Part shown: positions 6,881 through 15,230 of the stretch, one piece after another | Numbering within the stretch: position 1 is the stretch's first letter | Layout of the letters: each line of letters opens with the position of its first letter | Source: JAFNAG01 sp041501225 | GTDB taxonomy: Bacteria; Acidobacteriota; UBA6911 | DNA length: 64,000 nt | NCBI GenBank assembly: GCA_041501225.1 | Contig: JBGQNR010000005.1 | Span: 1 to 64,000 of the forward strand | Direction: 5' to 3' | The notes under the pieces: generated by a model | What the model was told of the DNA's origin: nothing | Databases searched by the model: none | The model's input: only the letters and a program-made list of their open reading frames with translations | Made by a program: the position numbers and the translations under genes

Positions 6881-7156
6881 CTAATGGTAGTCGACGATTT
6901 CGACGCTGTAGGCATCTCCGTCGCGCCACTCAAAACAGATGCGGTATTGATCGTTGATCCGAATGCTGCACTGTCCTTTCCGGCCACCCGCAAGCGCTTC
7001 GAGCCGTAAACCAGGCACTCTCAAGTCCTGCAGCGACGTAGCCGCATCGAGCAGCGCCAGACGAATTCTTGCGGACTGTCCGATCGCGTGAAATTTCTTA
7101 CTGAACCGGCGCTCCAGCAGCTTCCTCGTCTCCTTGTCCCTGCAAGACCGAATCAT
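6881..7156 (-). CDS. higB: HigB-family (RelE-like) toxin
   Basis: The 91-residue product begins MIRSCRDKETRKLLERRF and has the HigB core LDAATSLQDLRVP, RLEALAGGRKGQ and the CSIRINDQYRICFEW strand with the conserved Arg residues, ending VEIVDYH. HigB proteins are ribosome-dependent mRNA interferases. The length is full and no lesion is seen. The pair is transcribed leftwards from a region containing a palindrome that may be the HigA operator. Confidence 0.92.
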   Translation of the reverse strand: MIRSCRDKETRKLLERRFSKKFHAIGQSARIRLALLDAATSLQDLRVPGLRLEALAGGRKGQCSIRINDQYRICFEWRDGDAYSVEIVDYH

Positions 7157-7169
7157 ACGATAACTGTAT

Positions 7170-7182
7170 TACGTTCAACGTA
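7170..7182. promoter_or_regulatory. Candidate HigA operator palindrome
   Basis: The 13 bases tacgttcaacgta form a palindrome except for the central C, 14-26 bases upstream of the higB start. On the minus strand it lies between TTGCTA (possible -35) and TACAGT (possible -10) with 17-base spacing. HigA and related antitoxins repress by binding such palindromes over their promoter. No experimental support is implied. Confidence 0.45.
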
Positions 7183-7548
7183 CAATAGCAACAAGGAAAT
7201 ACCCGGTCCGGGCCGGGTCAGCCTGGTGAATCGGCTGGAGGGATGTACCCGTGGAAGTGTATGAATTTCTACAAAATGCTCTCGATCTCGGGCTGTCATC
7301 CATCAGCCCTCACGCTGAAGGGAACGCATCGGTCATCGATAGGATGTAGTCGGTTACCAGCCGGAAGGGCGAAAGAGCCTTCCTGAACGCGCTGTTGCCG
7401 CTAGGGCAGCCCCGCTAGAGGATTTACTACGCGCACAGCGCCGTAAGGAAATCATGAGCAGTCGACAAACCACAACGTATGACCGCAAACAGCAGGAAGG
7501 TTACCCGCTAAAATTAAAGGCCGTATTCTCTCGCCAGCCCGGTTCGTA

Positions 7549-7690
7549 TCACTTACGTACAAGTCCTTGCTATTTAGCCAAGAAAAGCAACAGCTCAACG
7601 CAGAGGGCGCGGAGGTCGCAGAGAAAGGTCATTCGCAAAAAGTTCTCTGCGAGCTTTGTGCCCTCTACGTTGAGGCTTTTCATCGCGGTT
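7549..7690 (-). repeat. Dispersed ~150-bp repeat (family A), copy in reverse orientation
   Basis: The stretch contains caacgcagagggcgcgg and, about 70 bases later, the imperfect complement ending tctacgttgagg, preceded by cttacgtacaag...gaaaagcaac. It is the reverse complement of the elements at 16403-16553 and 19957-20090, with mismatches. It lies within the gene-poor interval 7157-7733, whose other bases (including weak coding-like pieces at 7250-7440) I could not assign. The element ends about 45 bases before the truncated tldD begins. Confidence 0.65.
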
Positions 7691-7733
7691 ATGCCGACCC
7701 CTGTTCTTCGTGGCTGCTTTGGATGCACAACCA

Positions 7734-8245
7734 ATTTTGATGACGAAGGCACCCCGATGAAAAGAAACGTGCTCATCGAAAAGGGCGTGCTCAAGTTGTT
7801 CATGACCGACATCCTGTCAGCCAGGCAGCTGAAGATGAAGCGCACCGGAAACGGCCGGCGCGAAAGCTTCCGTTTCCCGCCCATTCCGCGCATGACCAAC
7901 ACCTTCATCGATAAGGGAACCGACAAGCCGGAGGACATCCTCGCATCGACCAAAAAAGGCATCTACGTGCAGAGCCTGAGCGGCGGGAGCGTCAATCCGA
8001 CTACCGGCATGTTCAACTTCACCTGCCGTGAATCGTACCTGATCGAGGACGGGAAGAAGACTAAGCCCGTCAAGGGAGCAACCCTGATCGGCAGCTGCAT
8101 GGACATCATCTCGAACATCGACGCCGTGGGCAATGACCTGGATTATGGCCAAGCCATCTGCGGCAAGGGACAGAACGCCGAGGTGAACGCAGGCCAGCCG
8201 ACGGTGCGCATTCGCGGCATCACCGCGGGCGGAACCCGGGCATGA
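7734..8245 (+). pseudogene. tldD: TldD metalloprotease, C-terminal fragment
   Basis: From NFDDEGTP onwards the frame matches the C-terminal third of TldD (microcin-processing metalloprotease subunit). It shows RNVLIEKGVL, the GNGRRESFRFPPIPRMTNT block, the KKGIYVQSLSGG strand, YLIEDGK, PVKGATLIG and a VGNDLDYG segment with the final GQPTVRIRGI. The N-terminal 300 or so residues, including the HExxxH zinc site, are absent and replaced by non-homologous DNA and a dispersed repeat. The open frame extends to 7454 but that part is not TldD. The gene is followed by pmbA, its usual partner. Confidence 0.88.
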
Positions 8246-8276
8246 GCGCCAGGCAATCGAGAGGGAGGAAATAATC

Positions 8277-9610
8277 ATGGACTACAAGGCATTATCCGAA
8301 CAGCTGGTTCAAACCTGTTTAAAAAAAGGAGCCGACAGCGCCAAGGTTTTCGTCCAGACGGGGCGCCGCCTGAGCATAGAGGTGCGCAAGGGCGAGATCG
8401 AGACTGTGGAGGAAGCCTCCTCGCAGGGGATCGGCTTCCGGATTTTCACCCGGGGTAAAATGGCCTTCGCAAGCTGCAACGATTCCTCAGAATCAGCCAC
8501 CGCCAGCGCCATCGACAGTGCGGTCCGCTTTTGCCAGCAAACGACCCCCGATCCGAACAACGTGCTCCCCGACGACAAAGGGATCACTGCGGTGGAGGGC
8601 CTCTACGACTCCAGGATCGCCCAGATCTCGATGGACAGGAAGATCGAGCTGGCCAAGACCGTCGAGAAGCTGGCCATGAAGGATAGCCGGATCACCAAGA
8701 GCGCAGGGTCCGGATATTCGGAATCGGAGGGCGAGATCTTCATCGCCAATTCCAACGGTTTGTCGAAGACCTATCAAGCATCGGCCTGCTCCCTTGGAGT
8801 TTCCGTGGTTGCAGAGAAGGAGACCAGAAATCTTCAGGGGATGAGTCCTGTTCGCGACGCTTCTTCGCCGACCGCAAAACACCCGAGGAAATCGCCGCCA
8901 AGGCGGCCCGCAAAGCTTACGAGCTGCTCGATCCGCGCATGGTTAAGAACCAAAGGGCAGCGGTAATCTTCGATCCTGATGTTGCCGGCTCCCTGCTGGG
9001 CGGCATCCTGGCAGCCGTGAGCGGGGAGCGTGTGCTCCAGGAAGCCAGTTTCCTCGGCACCAGAATAAACAAGAACATCGCTTCGGCGCTGCTAACGATC
9101 ATCGATGACGGCACGCGTGCCAAGGGCCTGGCGAGCCGGCCATTCGACGGCGAAGGGTGTCCGACCCAGAAGCGCACGATTATCGGCCAGGGCGTGTTGA
9201 AAGGGTTCATGTACAAAACGATCATTGCACGCAGAGCCGGGGTGAAAAGCACAGGCAACGCTTCACGAGGGGGCTTCACCAGCGTGCCGGGAATCGGGCC
9301 CAACAACTTTTACATGGCCGCGGGCAACTCCACACGCGCAGAAATAATCGCTGTCACGCAAAAGGGCCTGCTGCTGACCGAGGTCACCGGATACGGCATC
9401 AATCCGGTTAATGGAGATTTCAGCGGCGGCGCTTCCGGCTTCTGGATCGAAGCCGGAAAGATCGCTTTCCCCGTCAAAGGGCTTACCATCGCCGGCCGAG
9501 CCGACGAGATGCTCAACGGCATCGACATGGTCGCCAACGACCTGGACATGAATCGCGGAACAACAGCTCCGACATTCCGCATTCGCGAACTGCAGATTGG
9601 TGGGGAATAG
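8277..9610 (+). pseudogene. pmbA: TldD/PmbA-family protein (PmbA) with one frameshift
   Basis: Two overlapping frames together give a full-length PmbA of about 444 residues. The N-terminal part includes VEVRKGEIETVEEA-like and GIGFRIFTRGKMAF segments; the C-terminal part has FDGEGCPTQKRTII, the STGNASRGGF block, a GLLLTEVTGYGINPVNGDFS segment and the GASGFWIEAGKI motif. The frame changes at the GGGG run 8837-8840: one extra G would restore the frame. This is either a real null mutation or a sequencing/assembly error in a homopolymer. PmbA forms a heterodimer with TldD to degrade peptides and mature modified peptides; tldD just upstream is also truncated. GAGGGAGGA precedes the ATG. Confidence 0.87.
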
Positions 9611-9710
9611 AAACAGAATAAAGAATATAGAATACAGAATTCAGAAGTTGGCTCACGGTGGAGAACCCGGATGCCGACTGTTACTCTGAATCCTGAATTC
9701 TGTATTCTGA
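9610..9710. repeat. Inverted-repeat element with gaatacagaattc arms (family C)
   Basis: The left arm (9616-9646) has agaatacagaattcag and the right arm (9685-9710) has ctgaattctgtattctg, separated by about 40 bases. The left arm begins at the pmbA stop codon. A related element with the same arm sequence lies at 18407-18562, so this is a dispersed family. Confidence 0.65.
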
Positions 9711-9724
9711 GTTGTGTCTTCCTC

Positions 9725-10147
9725 CTACTTGTGCATGTGCAGATGGGCCGAGATGATATCCCGTGCTGCCGGGCGGATTTCCTCCCAATGGGCTTTGGGC
9801 GATTTTTGAAGCACCACCATCGCTTTATCAATAGTCACTTCAATCACTCCGGGGATATCGAATAGTCCCTTGGCCAAGCCGTCGTCGGTAGCCGGGATGT
9901 CCTGCCGGTTGTGATATTTGTGCATTGATTCGGTCAGCTCGGTTTGCAGATAGAAATAACAGGAGTTGGCTGTGGAAGATACTACCTCATTCAAAATGCC
10001 GTTCGAATTGACTTCCTTGGGAGGCACCTTGTCCTTGTCCCGAAATGTCACAAAGACAAATGCACCCAGTCCTCCCAGTCCCAGGATGAAGCACAAAAAA
10101 AGGATCAGATTCTGTGCCTCATACCCTTGTAACGTTCCTTTGGCCAT
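9725..10147 (-). CDS. Membrane-anchored protein with Nfu N-terminal-like domain
   Basis: The 140-residue protein has one N-terminal transmembrane segment (residues about 12-33, LILFLCFILGLGG...). A soluble part follows, whose last 55 residues (AKGLFDIPGVIEVTIDK, then a HWEEIRPAARDII segment) resemble the Nfu/NifU N-terminal scaffold domain. In Nfu proteins that domain helps iron-sulfur cluster transfer; here the cysteine-containing NifU C-terminal domain is absent, so a role in cluster assembly is uncertain. AAGGAGGAGG lies directly before the ATG. It is transcribed alone. Confidence 0.68.
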   Translation of the reverse strand: MAKGTLQGYEAQNLILFLCFILGLGGLGAFVFVTFRDKDKVPPKEVNSNGILNEVVSSTANSCYFYLQTELTESMHKYHNRQDIPATDDGLAKGLFDIPGVIEVTIDKAMVVLQKSPKAHWEEIRPAARDIISAHLHMHK

Positions 10148-10522
10148 CCTCCTCCTTCATTGAAAACCGACGCACGACAATAAGTGCTTAAAAATAGGGG
10201 ACTTCAGCTCACCATTCAAGAGCCAAACGGATGCGATCCCCGCACCCCCGTTACTAACACGCTCATCGCGTACCCTTATTTCACATTGAAATTCGCTAAC
10301 ATCTTCTCGCAGATGGGAAGCGGGTTCAAGATATGTGTGCTGTGCAGCCGTCAAACGGCACTAATTTGTTGGGTGCGAAGCAAGGGATTAGCTTGGGAGG
10401 GCCAGGTTGGGATCGGGGCCATGCCGGGGCCTATGAATGCTTTGTCCTGCATTATCCTATCGTAGTAGAATTCGAGTCAGAGGGTCACTACCCACATTGG
10501 TCCCCAAGGGAGAGGTGGAAAT
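10148..10522. other. Intergenic interval without recognised gene
   Basis: The interval carries several short open frames on both strands (for example at 10184-10465), but none has a convincing ribosome-binding site or a recognisable protein. A GGGAGAGG at the right end serves the nth start at 10523. It probably contains the divergent promoters for nth and the membrane protein. Confidence 0.5.
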
Positions 10523-11182
10523 ATGCCTGCGGAATCATCGGCTAAACGCAAGGAGCGTGTCCTCAAGATCCTAACCATCCTCAGGCAAACATATCCCGAG
10601 GCGCGTATAGCCCTGAACTTCAGTAACCCGCTGGAACTGCTCGTGGCAACGATTCTCTCGGCCCAGTGCACAGACAAACGCGTGAATATGGTGACCGAGT
10701 ATCTGTTCAAGAAATACCGGACGGCGGCCGACTACGCTGCCGCCGACCCCAAGGTATTCGAAGAGGAAATCCGCTCGACAGGGTTTTATCATAACAAGAC
10801 CAAGTCGGTGCTCGCGGCGGCGACAAGGATCGCGACAGAATTCGGGGGAAAGGTGCCCGACAACATGGCAGACCTGCTCACGCTGCCGGGCGTGGCCCGC
10901 AAAACCGCCAATGTGGTGCTCGGCGGCGCCTTCGGCAAGAATGAAGGGATCGTTGTAGACACGCACGTAATCCGGCTGTCTCAGCGCCTCAAGCTCAGCC
11001 GGCACAAAGACAACGCCGGCGATAAAATCGAAAACGATCTCCTGGATTTGGTGCCGCGGAAGGACTGGACCGATTTCGGCAACATGCTCATCTTGCACGG
11101 CCGCACGATCTGCGAAGCGCGCCGCCCAAAATGCCCGGCCTGCCCTATTAACAACCTCTGCCCTTCGAGACAAAATCGGTGA
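10523..11182 (+). CDS. nth: Endonuclease III
   Basis: This 219-residue DNA glycosylase/AP lyase removes oxidised pyrimidines in base-excision repair. It has the N-terminal helix region, the NPLELLVATILSAQCTDKRV block, and a helix-hairpin-helix (LTLPGVARKTANVVL) whose Lys is the catalytic Schiff-base residue. The catalytic Asp lies in VDTHVIRLSQRL, and the C-terminal C-x6-C-x2-C-x5-C motif (CEARRPKCPACPINNLC) binds a 4Fe-4S cluster. Length and motifs are complete. The ATG follows GGGAGAGG by about six bases. Its last codons lie within the arm of an inverted repeat shared with the convergent DinB gene. Confidence 0.97.
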   Translation: MPAESSAKRKERVLKILTILRQTYPEARIALNFSNPLELLVATILSAQCTDKRVNMVTEYLFKKYRTAADYAAADPKVFEEEIRSTGFYHNKTKSVLAAATRIATEFGGKVPDNMADLLTLPGVARKTANVVLGGAFGKNEGIVVDTHVIRLSQRLKLSRHKDNAGDKIENDLLDLVPRKDWTDFGNMLILHGRTICEARRPKCPACPINNLCPSRQNR

Positions 11183-11270
11183 CAGGCTACCATTTCCCCA
11201 ATTCCATCGCGAAGTGTCTCTTGCGATTGCAGCCTGGAAATTGGTGAAATGGTAGCCTGTCACCGATTTT
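11172..11270. terminator. 25-bp inverted repeat between convergent genes; possible bidirectional terminator
   Basis: Positions 11172-11196 are the exact reverse complement of 11246-11270. The 49-base centre has a shorter nested complement (ccaatt/aattgg). The left arm includes the nth stop codon and the right arm ends one base before the DinB stop, so the element fills the gap exactly. T-runs follow the arm on the right. It could act as a two-way terminator, or be a mobile palindromic element that was selected there. Confidence 0.65.
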
Positions 11271-11774
11271 TTAAAAGTTTCCTTCGTCGGCGGAGGGGCC
11301 GTAGATCGAGGGGACGGGGACATCTTTGAGCCGGAGATACACGCTCAGCTGGCCTCGGTGGTGGATCAGGTGATTGAGCAGGAATGAGCGCAGTACACCC
11401 ACCTTTGGAATGCTCAACAGCACCTGTTCCCCCTTTTTGAGAGCCCAGGATTCCATCATTTCCGCGTCGGATTTCGAGTCTATGGCCGCTCTCGCCTTGG
11501 CGATGCTCTGATCAAAAGCCGCGAGCAGCTCACCGGTTGTCGCATAACTGGGCCGCACATGTTCCGGATTGGCAGCCATATCCACGAATGGAGCGTTGAC
11601 GATACTTCCCACCCAGCCGGGGATCTCGATGATGTGCGCAGCCAAGTCCCCCATCGTCATTGACTTGGCGTGCGGCTTCCACTGGGCGTCCGCCAGCGGC
11701 ACGCGTTCGAGCATTTTTCGGGTTGTCGCCATTTCATGATCGTACTCAGCAAGCAAAAAATCCTTGATTGCCAT
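11271..11774 (-). CDS. DinB-like domain protein
   Basis: The 167-residue protein has the DinB/DUF664 four-helix-bundle layout: an N-terminal YDHEMATTRKMLERVP helix, a MGDLAAHIIEIPGW helix with the first metal-ligand His, and the C-terminal LLNHLIHHRGQLSVYLRL motif with the other His ligands. Members bind a divalent metal and include thiol transferases; the physiological reaction is unknown for most. GGAGG lies seven bases before the ATG. It is transcribed alone and converges with nth. Confidence 0.9.
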   Translation of the reverse strand: MAIKDFLLAEYDHEMATTRKMLERVPLADAQWKPHAKSMTMGDLAAHIIEIPGWVGSIVNAPFVDMAANPEHVRPSYATTGELLAAFDQSIAKARAAIDSKSDAEMMESWALKKGEQVLLSIPKVGVLRSFLLNHLIHHRGQLSVYLRLKDVPVPSIYGPSADEGNF

Positions 11775-11826
11775 ATTCGTTCCTCCGGTTGACTATTGGA
11801 TATCCGGTTCTGAACCCGGGTCTCGG

Positions 11827-12714
11827 TTATTTTCTGCCGCCACGCTGAGCGGCAGCTATGAATGGGGTGTCCCAGAGAGTGATCATGCTACCGCCGGCAT
11901 CAACCGCGATCAGGCCGGCGGATGCGGCCGCCAGGGTTTCGATTTCCGCCATTACGGCCTGCCCCGCCGCCTCGAGCGATTTGCCGTCGTTCATCAGGTC
12001 GCATAATCGCTTGGCCGACAGCAGTACCATGATGCGCTCGCCCACACCCGTAAGCGAAACCGCTGCTTTGGGCGTGCAATAGGTTCCTGCCCCGATGATC
12101 GGAGAATCCCCGACGCGGCCGGGATAGCACTGCCCGGTGCCCCCGGTGGACGTTCCGGCCGCCAGGCTGCCGCCGGCATCCAGGGCGACGCAACCCACGG
12201 TCCCGAGGCGTGGATGACCGTTTTTCCAATCTCTGCCCATCTGCTCGTAGTCGAGCTCCAGGCACGCCTGGGTCATGTGCTGTTGCCAGTAAGCGATTTT
12301 TTGCGGCGTGGCCACGACACCTGACTCATGGCCGAGCTTGAGCCCAAGCTGGGTAGCCTCGATGCCGCATAGCATGACGTGCGCGTCGCACTCGAGGATG
12401 TAGCGCGCCAGCCGGATCGGATTCTTGAGTCCGGGAACCTGGGCCACGGCACCTGCCCGCCCGTCGCTCGCCATGAGACTCGCATCCATCCGGGCCACGC
12501 CATCTGCCTGGAGATAGCTCCCTGTGCCGGCATTCAGCACCGGCTCGTCCTCGAGCCTGCGGATTGCGGCCTCCACTGCATCCAGCGCACTTCCCCCCGC
12601 TTCCAAGACCTTCCACCCCTCATCGGCGGCCCTGTTGCAAGCGGCTTCACGCAGTGCCTTTTCATCAGCAGAAACAGCGGCACAGCCACCATGCACGACC
12701 ACAGTTGGCTTCAT
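11827..12714 (-). CDS. iaaA: Isoaspartyl peptidase/L-asparaginase (Ntn hydrolase)
   Basis: The 295-residue protein belongs to the plant-type asparaginase/isoaspartyl dipeptidase family. Visible motifs are the N-terminal VVVHGGC, EAAIRRLEDEPVLNAGTG, and MDASLM. The autocleavage site is HPRLGTVGCVALD, where Thr becomes the N-terminal nucleophile of the beta chain, followed by GTSTGGTGQCYPGRVGDSPI and GAGTYC for substrate binding. It hydrolyses beta-aspartyl peptides and asparagine. Full length, with GGGGGAATGAAGT before the ATG. It sits upstream of DinB on the same strand with a 52-base gap. Confidence 0.94.
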   Translation of the reverse strand: MKPTVVVHGGCAAVSADEKALREAACNRAADEGWKVLEAGGSALDAVEAAIRRLEDEPVLNAGTGSYLQADGVARMDASLMASDGRAGAVAQVPGLKNPIRLARYILECDAHVMLCGIEATQLGLKLGHESGVVATPQKIAYWQQHMTQACLELDYEQMGRDWKNGHPRLGTVGCVALDAGGSLAAGTSTGGTGQCYPGRVGDSPIIGAGTYCTPKAAVSLTGVGERIMVLLSAKRLCDLMNDGKSLEAAGQAVMAEIETLAAASAGLIAVDAGGSMITLWDTPFIAAAQRGGRK

Positions 12715-12793
12715 ACTTCATTCCCCCAAATCTCGGCTTACAGCCCCGATTGAGTGATGAGTTACGACTCATCACTCTCCCGGGGATTGCGGA

Positions 12794-14953
12794 TTACATC
12801 TCTATCAATCCTACCGCTTTTAATTGTTCAAGGTAGTTTAAGACGTCCTGGAGGTCGGTCTTCGTCTGATATTGGGCGTCGAGCATGTTCTTGATGTCGA
12901 GCGCGCTGTGCAGGCCGTTGATCAGCAGCTGCAGCTCGCCGGTATTCAGCCTGCCCTTGATGGGGTATTTCGCACGCGCCGCGTCGTAGGCTTCCTTGAT
13001 TTTGACTTCCACGGGAGTCGGAGTCGCGCCTGGCGCTGCGGGACCAGCGGGTGGCATATAATATAGATATCCGCGCTGCCCCCTCTCCTTCACCCTGGCT
13101 GTAGGTTTGGGGATGATCTTGGCCGCCTGCTTCTCGAGGTCGGTCAGCTGGAGGACGAGGGCAGCGGCGTTGAGCCTCCGGGCCACCGCCTTCATGTGGT
13201 TTTCGAGGGCGTTGAATTCCGCCTTGCCGATGTCATCGATAGACTTCTGCATGGCAAGCACGTAGTCGCCGACCGACTTCTTGTCCGCCGCCAGCTGATT
13301 GATGGTGGCAAGCGTATCCTTTTCATTGATGACCGCTGCCGAAATATATGCGCGGCCGGACTTGTACGCTTCGGCAAAGTTCTCCGATGTCGCCTTATTC
13401 AGTTCCTCCAGACCACGCACCAGCTGGTGGCCCAGACGGCTCGTACCGTTGCTGGTGATCTCGCCGGCCATCTTCATCGCCATATGGTCGTCGGCGCTCG
13501 CGATGGTGTAAGCGGCGGCCGCCGCGATGATGGTCACCCGTTTCATCTGTGTGGCATCGGACTTGTCGACATGGTCACCCGAGGTGTGATACCAGCGGTC
13601 GGGCCAGGCAATCATCATGATGCCCGGCACACCCACGCCCCAGTCGTTGAACACGGTGTGATCGGAAGAGCCATAGTAGGTTTCGATGCTGTAAAGGAAA
13701 GGCTCATCGGCTCCGGTCGGCGCCACAATGCGACGCGTCTGCGCGGTAAAATTGCCGCGGTTCTGAAGGTGCTCCCGATCGGCCTCGCCGACATAACGAT
13801 AGTAATTCTCCATCACATCGTTGATGTAGTGAGGATTGCCATATGTAGTGCGCATCAGGCAGAAGAAGGACTGGTTCTTGCTCAACCATTCACCGACCAT
13901 GTCCAGGTTGATGTCGCACAGGGTCTTGGCCATGATCTCCTTGTGGTCTTTGGCCCAGGCGCCGGTACCCGACATCTCGGGACCCATGATGAAGCGGATG
14001 GTGCGCTTCGGGCGCGGGATGCGGTTCTCTTTGATCAGCGTGTTCAGCACCCGCGCCATCTCCATGAGGGCGGCGCAACCCGAAATGTCGTCGTTGCCCC
14101 CCTGCTTGACATAACCTTCGAACAAATGGGCGGAAAAGATGATCTCGTTTCCGTTCGGGTCGGTGCCGGGAATATAGGCGACCACATTCTGCATATCCGT
14201 GGGCACAGTTTCGGAGACAACCTGTGCGCGCACCTTGATTTTCTGACCGGCCAAAAGGCGCTTCTTCAGATAGTCGCCATCCCGCGGTGGGATCTGGAAT
14301 CCAAATTTCATCGAATTTGTGGTCGCCGCACCGCCTCCTCTGCCGCCGATCGATGCCCAGTTGAGCTGCATCGGATCAAAGTAGGGGCGGCTGTTGCCGA
14401 TTCCAATCACACCCACAACGCCGGTGCTACCCAATCCCCCCATCGATCCATCCGTGACCGCAATCTTGTCTTTCAGGTCTTTGCCCTGGCGATCTTCCGG
14501 TCTTCCCGAACCCACCCAAACCAGCTCACCCGTCACGTCGCATGTGACGCTGCCGGATGCGAGCATCGCCGTCATGTCAAAATAGGATGCCAATTTCTCA
14601 TGGCCGGGTTCGACCTCCCATAGTTCGCCCTTGATGCCGTTCCATGCAGTTCCACCCGGATAACGGGCCACTTCGGCGCCAGGAATGCCGTATTCCTTGA
14701 ATTTGTCCAGGTAGTACTTGGTTTCGTGAAACATCGTGGACGGCCCATACTCTGACGCCGGGCGGATATGGTCGTAGCCGCCGGTCTCCATAATTGCGTG
14801 TATGGCGTTTTCCCCGGATGACTCACCGATGATTTCGTCCATAATGTTCGACGGCAGGAACGTCCACTGCAGCCACGGCGTCATCTGCGCCAGAGCCATC
14901 ACGCCGAGAAACAGGATCGTAACCAGCGACAGAAGAAGGGTTCGCTTTGCCAT
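12794..14953 (-). CDS. Secreted M28-family zinc peptidase
   Basis: The 719-residue protein starts with a signal peptide (KRTLLLSLVTILFLGVMALA). A protease-associated-like region (GELVWVGSGRPEDRQGK..., residues about 140-180) precedes an M28 catalytic domain. Zinc ligands are seen in IIFSAHLFEGY (His), QGGNDDISGC (Asp), GPEMSGTGAW (Glu), INLDMVGEW (Asp) and DRWYHTSGDHVD (His). M28 enzymes are aminopeptidases or carboxypeptidases acting outside the cytoplasm. The C-terminal 200 residues are helical and resemble those of other acidobacterial-type M28 proteins by general appearance only. The start at 14953 is favoured by GAGGTG eight bases upstream. A 475-codon antisense frame is a codon-bias shadow. 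Confidence 0.9.
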   Translation of the reverse strand: MAKRTLLLSLVTILFLGVMALAQMTPWLQWTFLPSNIMDEIIGESSGENAIHAIMETGGYDHIRPASEYGPSTMFHETKYYLDKFKEYGIPGAEVARYPGGTAWNGIKGELWEVEPGHEKLASYFDMTAMLASGSVTCDVTGELVWVGSGRPEDRQGKDLKDKIAVTDGSMGGLGSTGVVGVIGIGNSRPYFDPMQLNWASIGGRGGGAATTNSMKFGFQIPPRDGDYLKKRLLAGQKIKVRAQVVSETVPTDMQNVVAYIPGTDPNGNEIIFSAHLFEGYVKQGGNDDISGCAALMEMARVLNTLIKENRIPRPKRTIRFIMGPEMSGTGAWAKDHKEIMAKTLCDINLDMVGEWLSKNQSFFCLMRTTYGNPHYINDVMENYYRYVGEADREHLQNRGNFTAQTRRIVAPTGADEPFLYSIETYYGSSDHTVFNDWGVGVPGIMMIAWPDRWYHTSGDHVDKSDATQMKRVTIIAAAAAYTIASADDHMAMKMAGEITSNGTSRLGHQLVRGLEELNKATSENFAEAYKSGRAYISAAVINEKDTLATINQLAADKKSVGDYVLAMQKSIDDIGKAEFNALENHMKAVARRLNAAALVLQLTDLEKQAAKIIPKPTARVKERGQRGYLYYMPPAGPAAPGATPTPVEVKIKEAYDAARAKYPIKGRLNTGELQLLINGLHSALDIKNMLDAQYQTKTDLQDVLNYLEQLKAVGLIEM

Positions 14954-15136
14954 ATGCATCACCTCATGACATCTTGGATGGGCTGTGCTATGTATGACCT
15001 TTAAAAGACGGCATAGTTTAATCGAATTCCATAATAATTGCGACGAAGACGTAATTAAAATTTCATTTCAGGCAGGGGAGAAAGAGCCTGGCCACAAATG
15101 GCACGGCGCGGCCAAGCCGCAGACAAACAATCTCAC

Positions 15137-15200
15137 CGTGAAGACCGCAAAGACCTCAAAGAATTGCAGTTATTCTTCTTCGCGGTCTTCGAGGTCTTGA
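15137..15200. repeat. Repeat with agaccgcaaagacctc arms (family E)
   Basis: The stretch holds gaagaccgcaaagacctcaaag followed by ttcttcgcggtcttcgaggtctt, an imperfect inverted repeat. The same units occur near both ends of the 307-bp element at 35614-35920. It lies in the 277-base gap upstream of the M29-like gene. No other feature was recognised in that gap. Confidence 0.55.
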
Positions 15201-15230
15201 CCGTTCGATGTCTGCAAAGGAGGGGTGGCA

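Noticed and set aside
7250..7440. Stretch with coding-like appearance upstream of tldD
   Set aside because: Stops interrupt every frame and I could not match the pieces to TldD or another protein.
10184..10545. Two overlapping short frames before nth
   Set aside because: They overlap each other in different frames, have no recognisable motif and the second runs into the nth start.
13196..14623. 475-codon plus-strand open frame
   Set aside because: It is exactly antisense to the M28 peptidase gene, which has a signal peptide and all zinc ligands; the frame reflects GC-rich codon bias.
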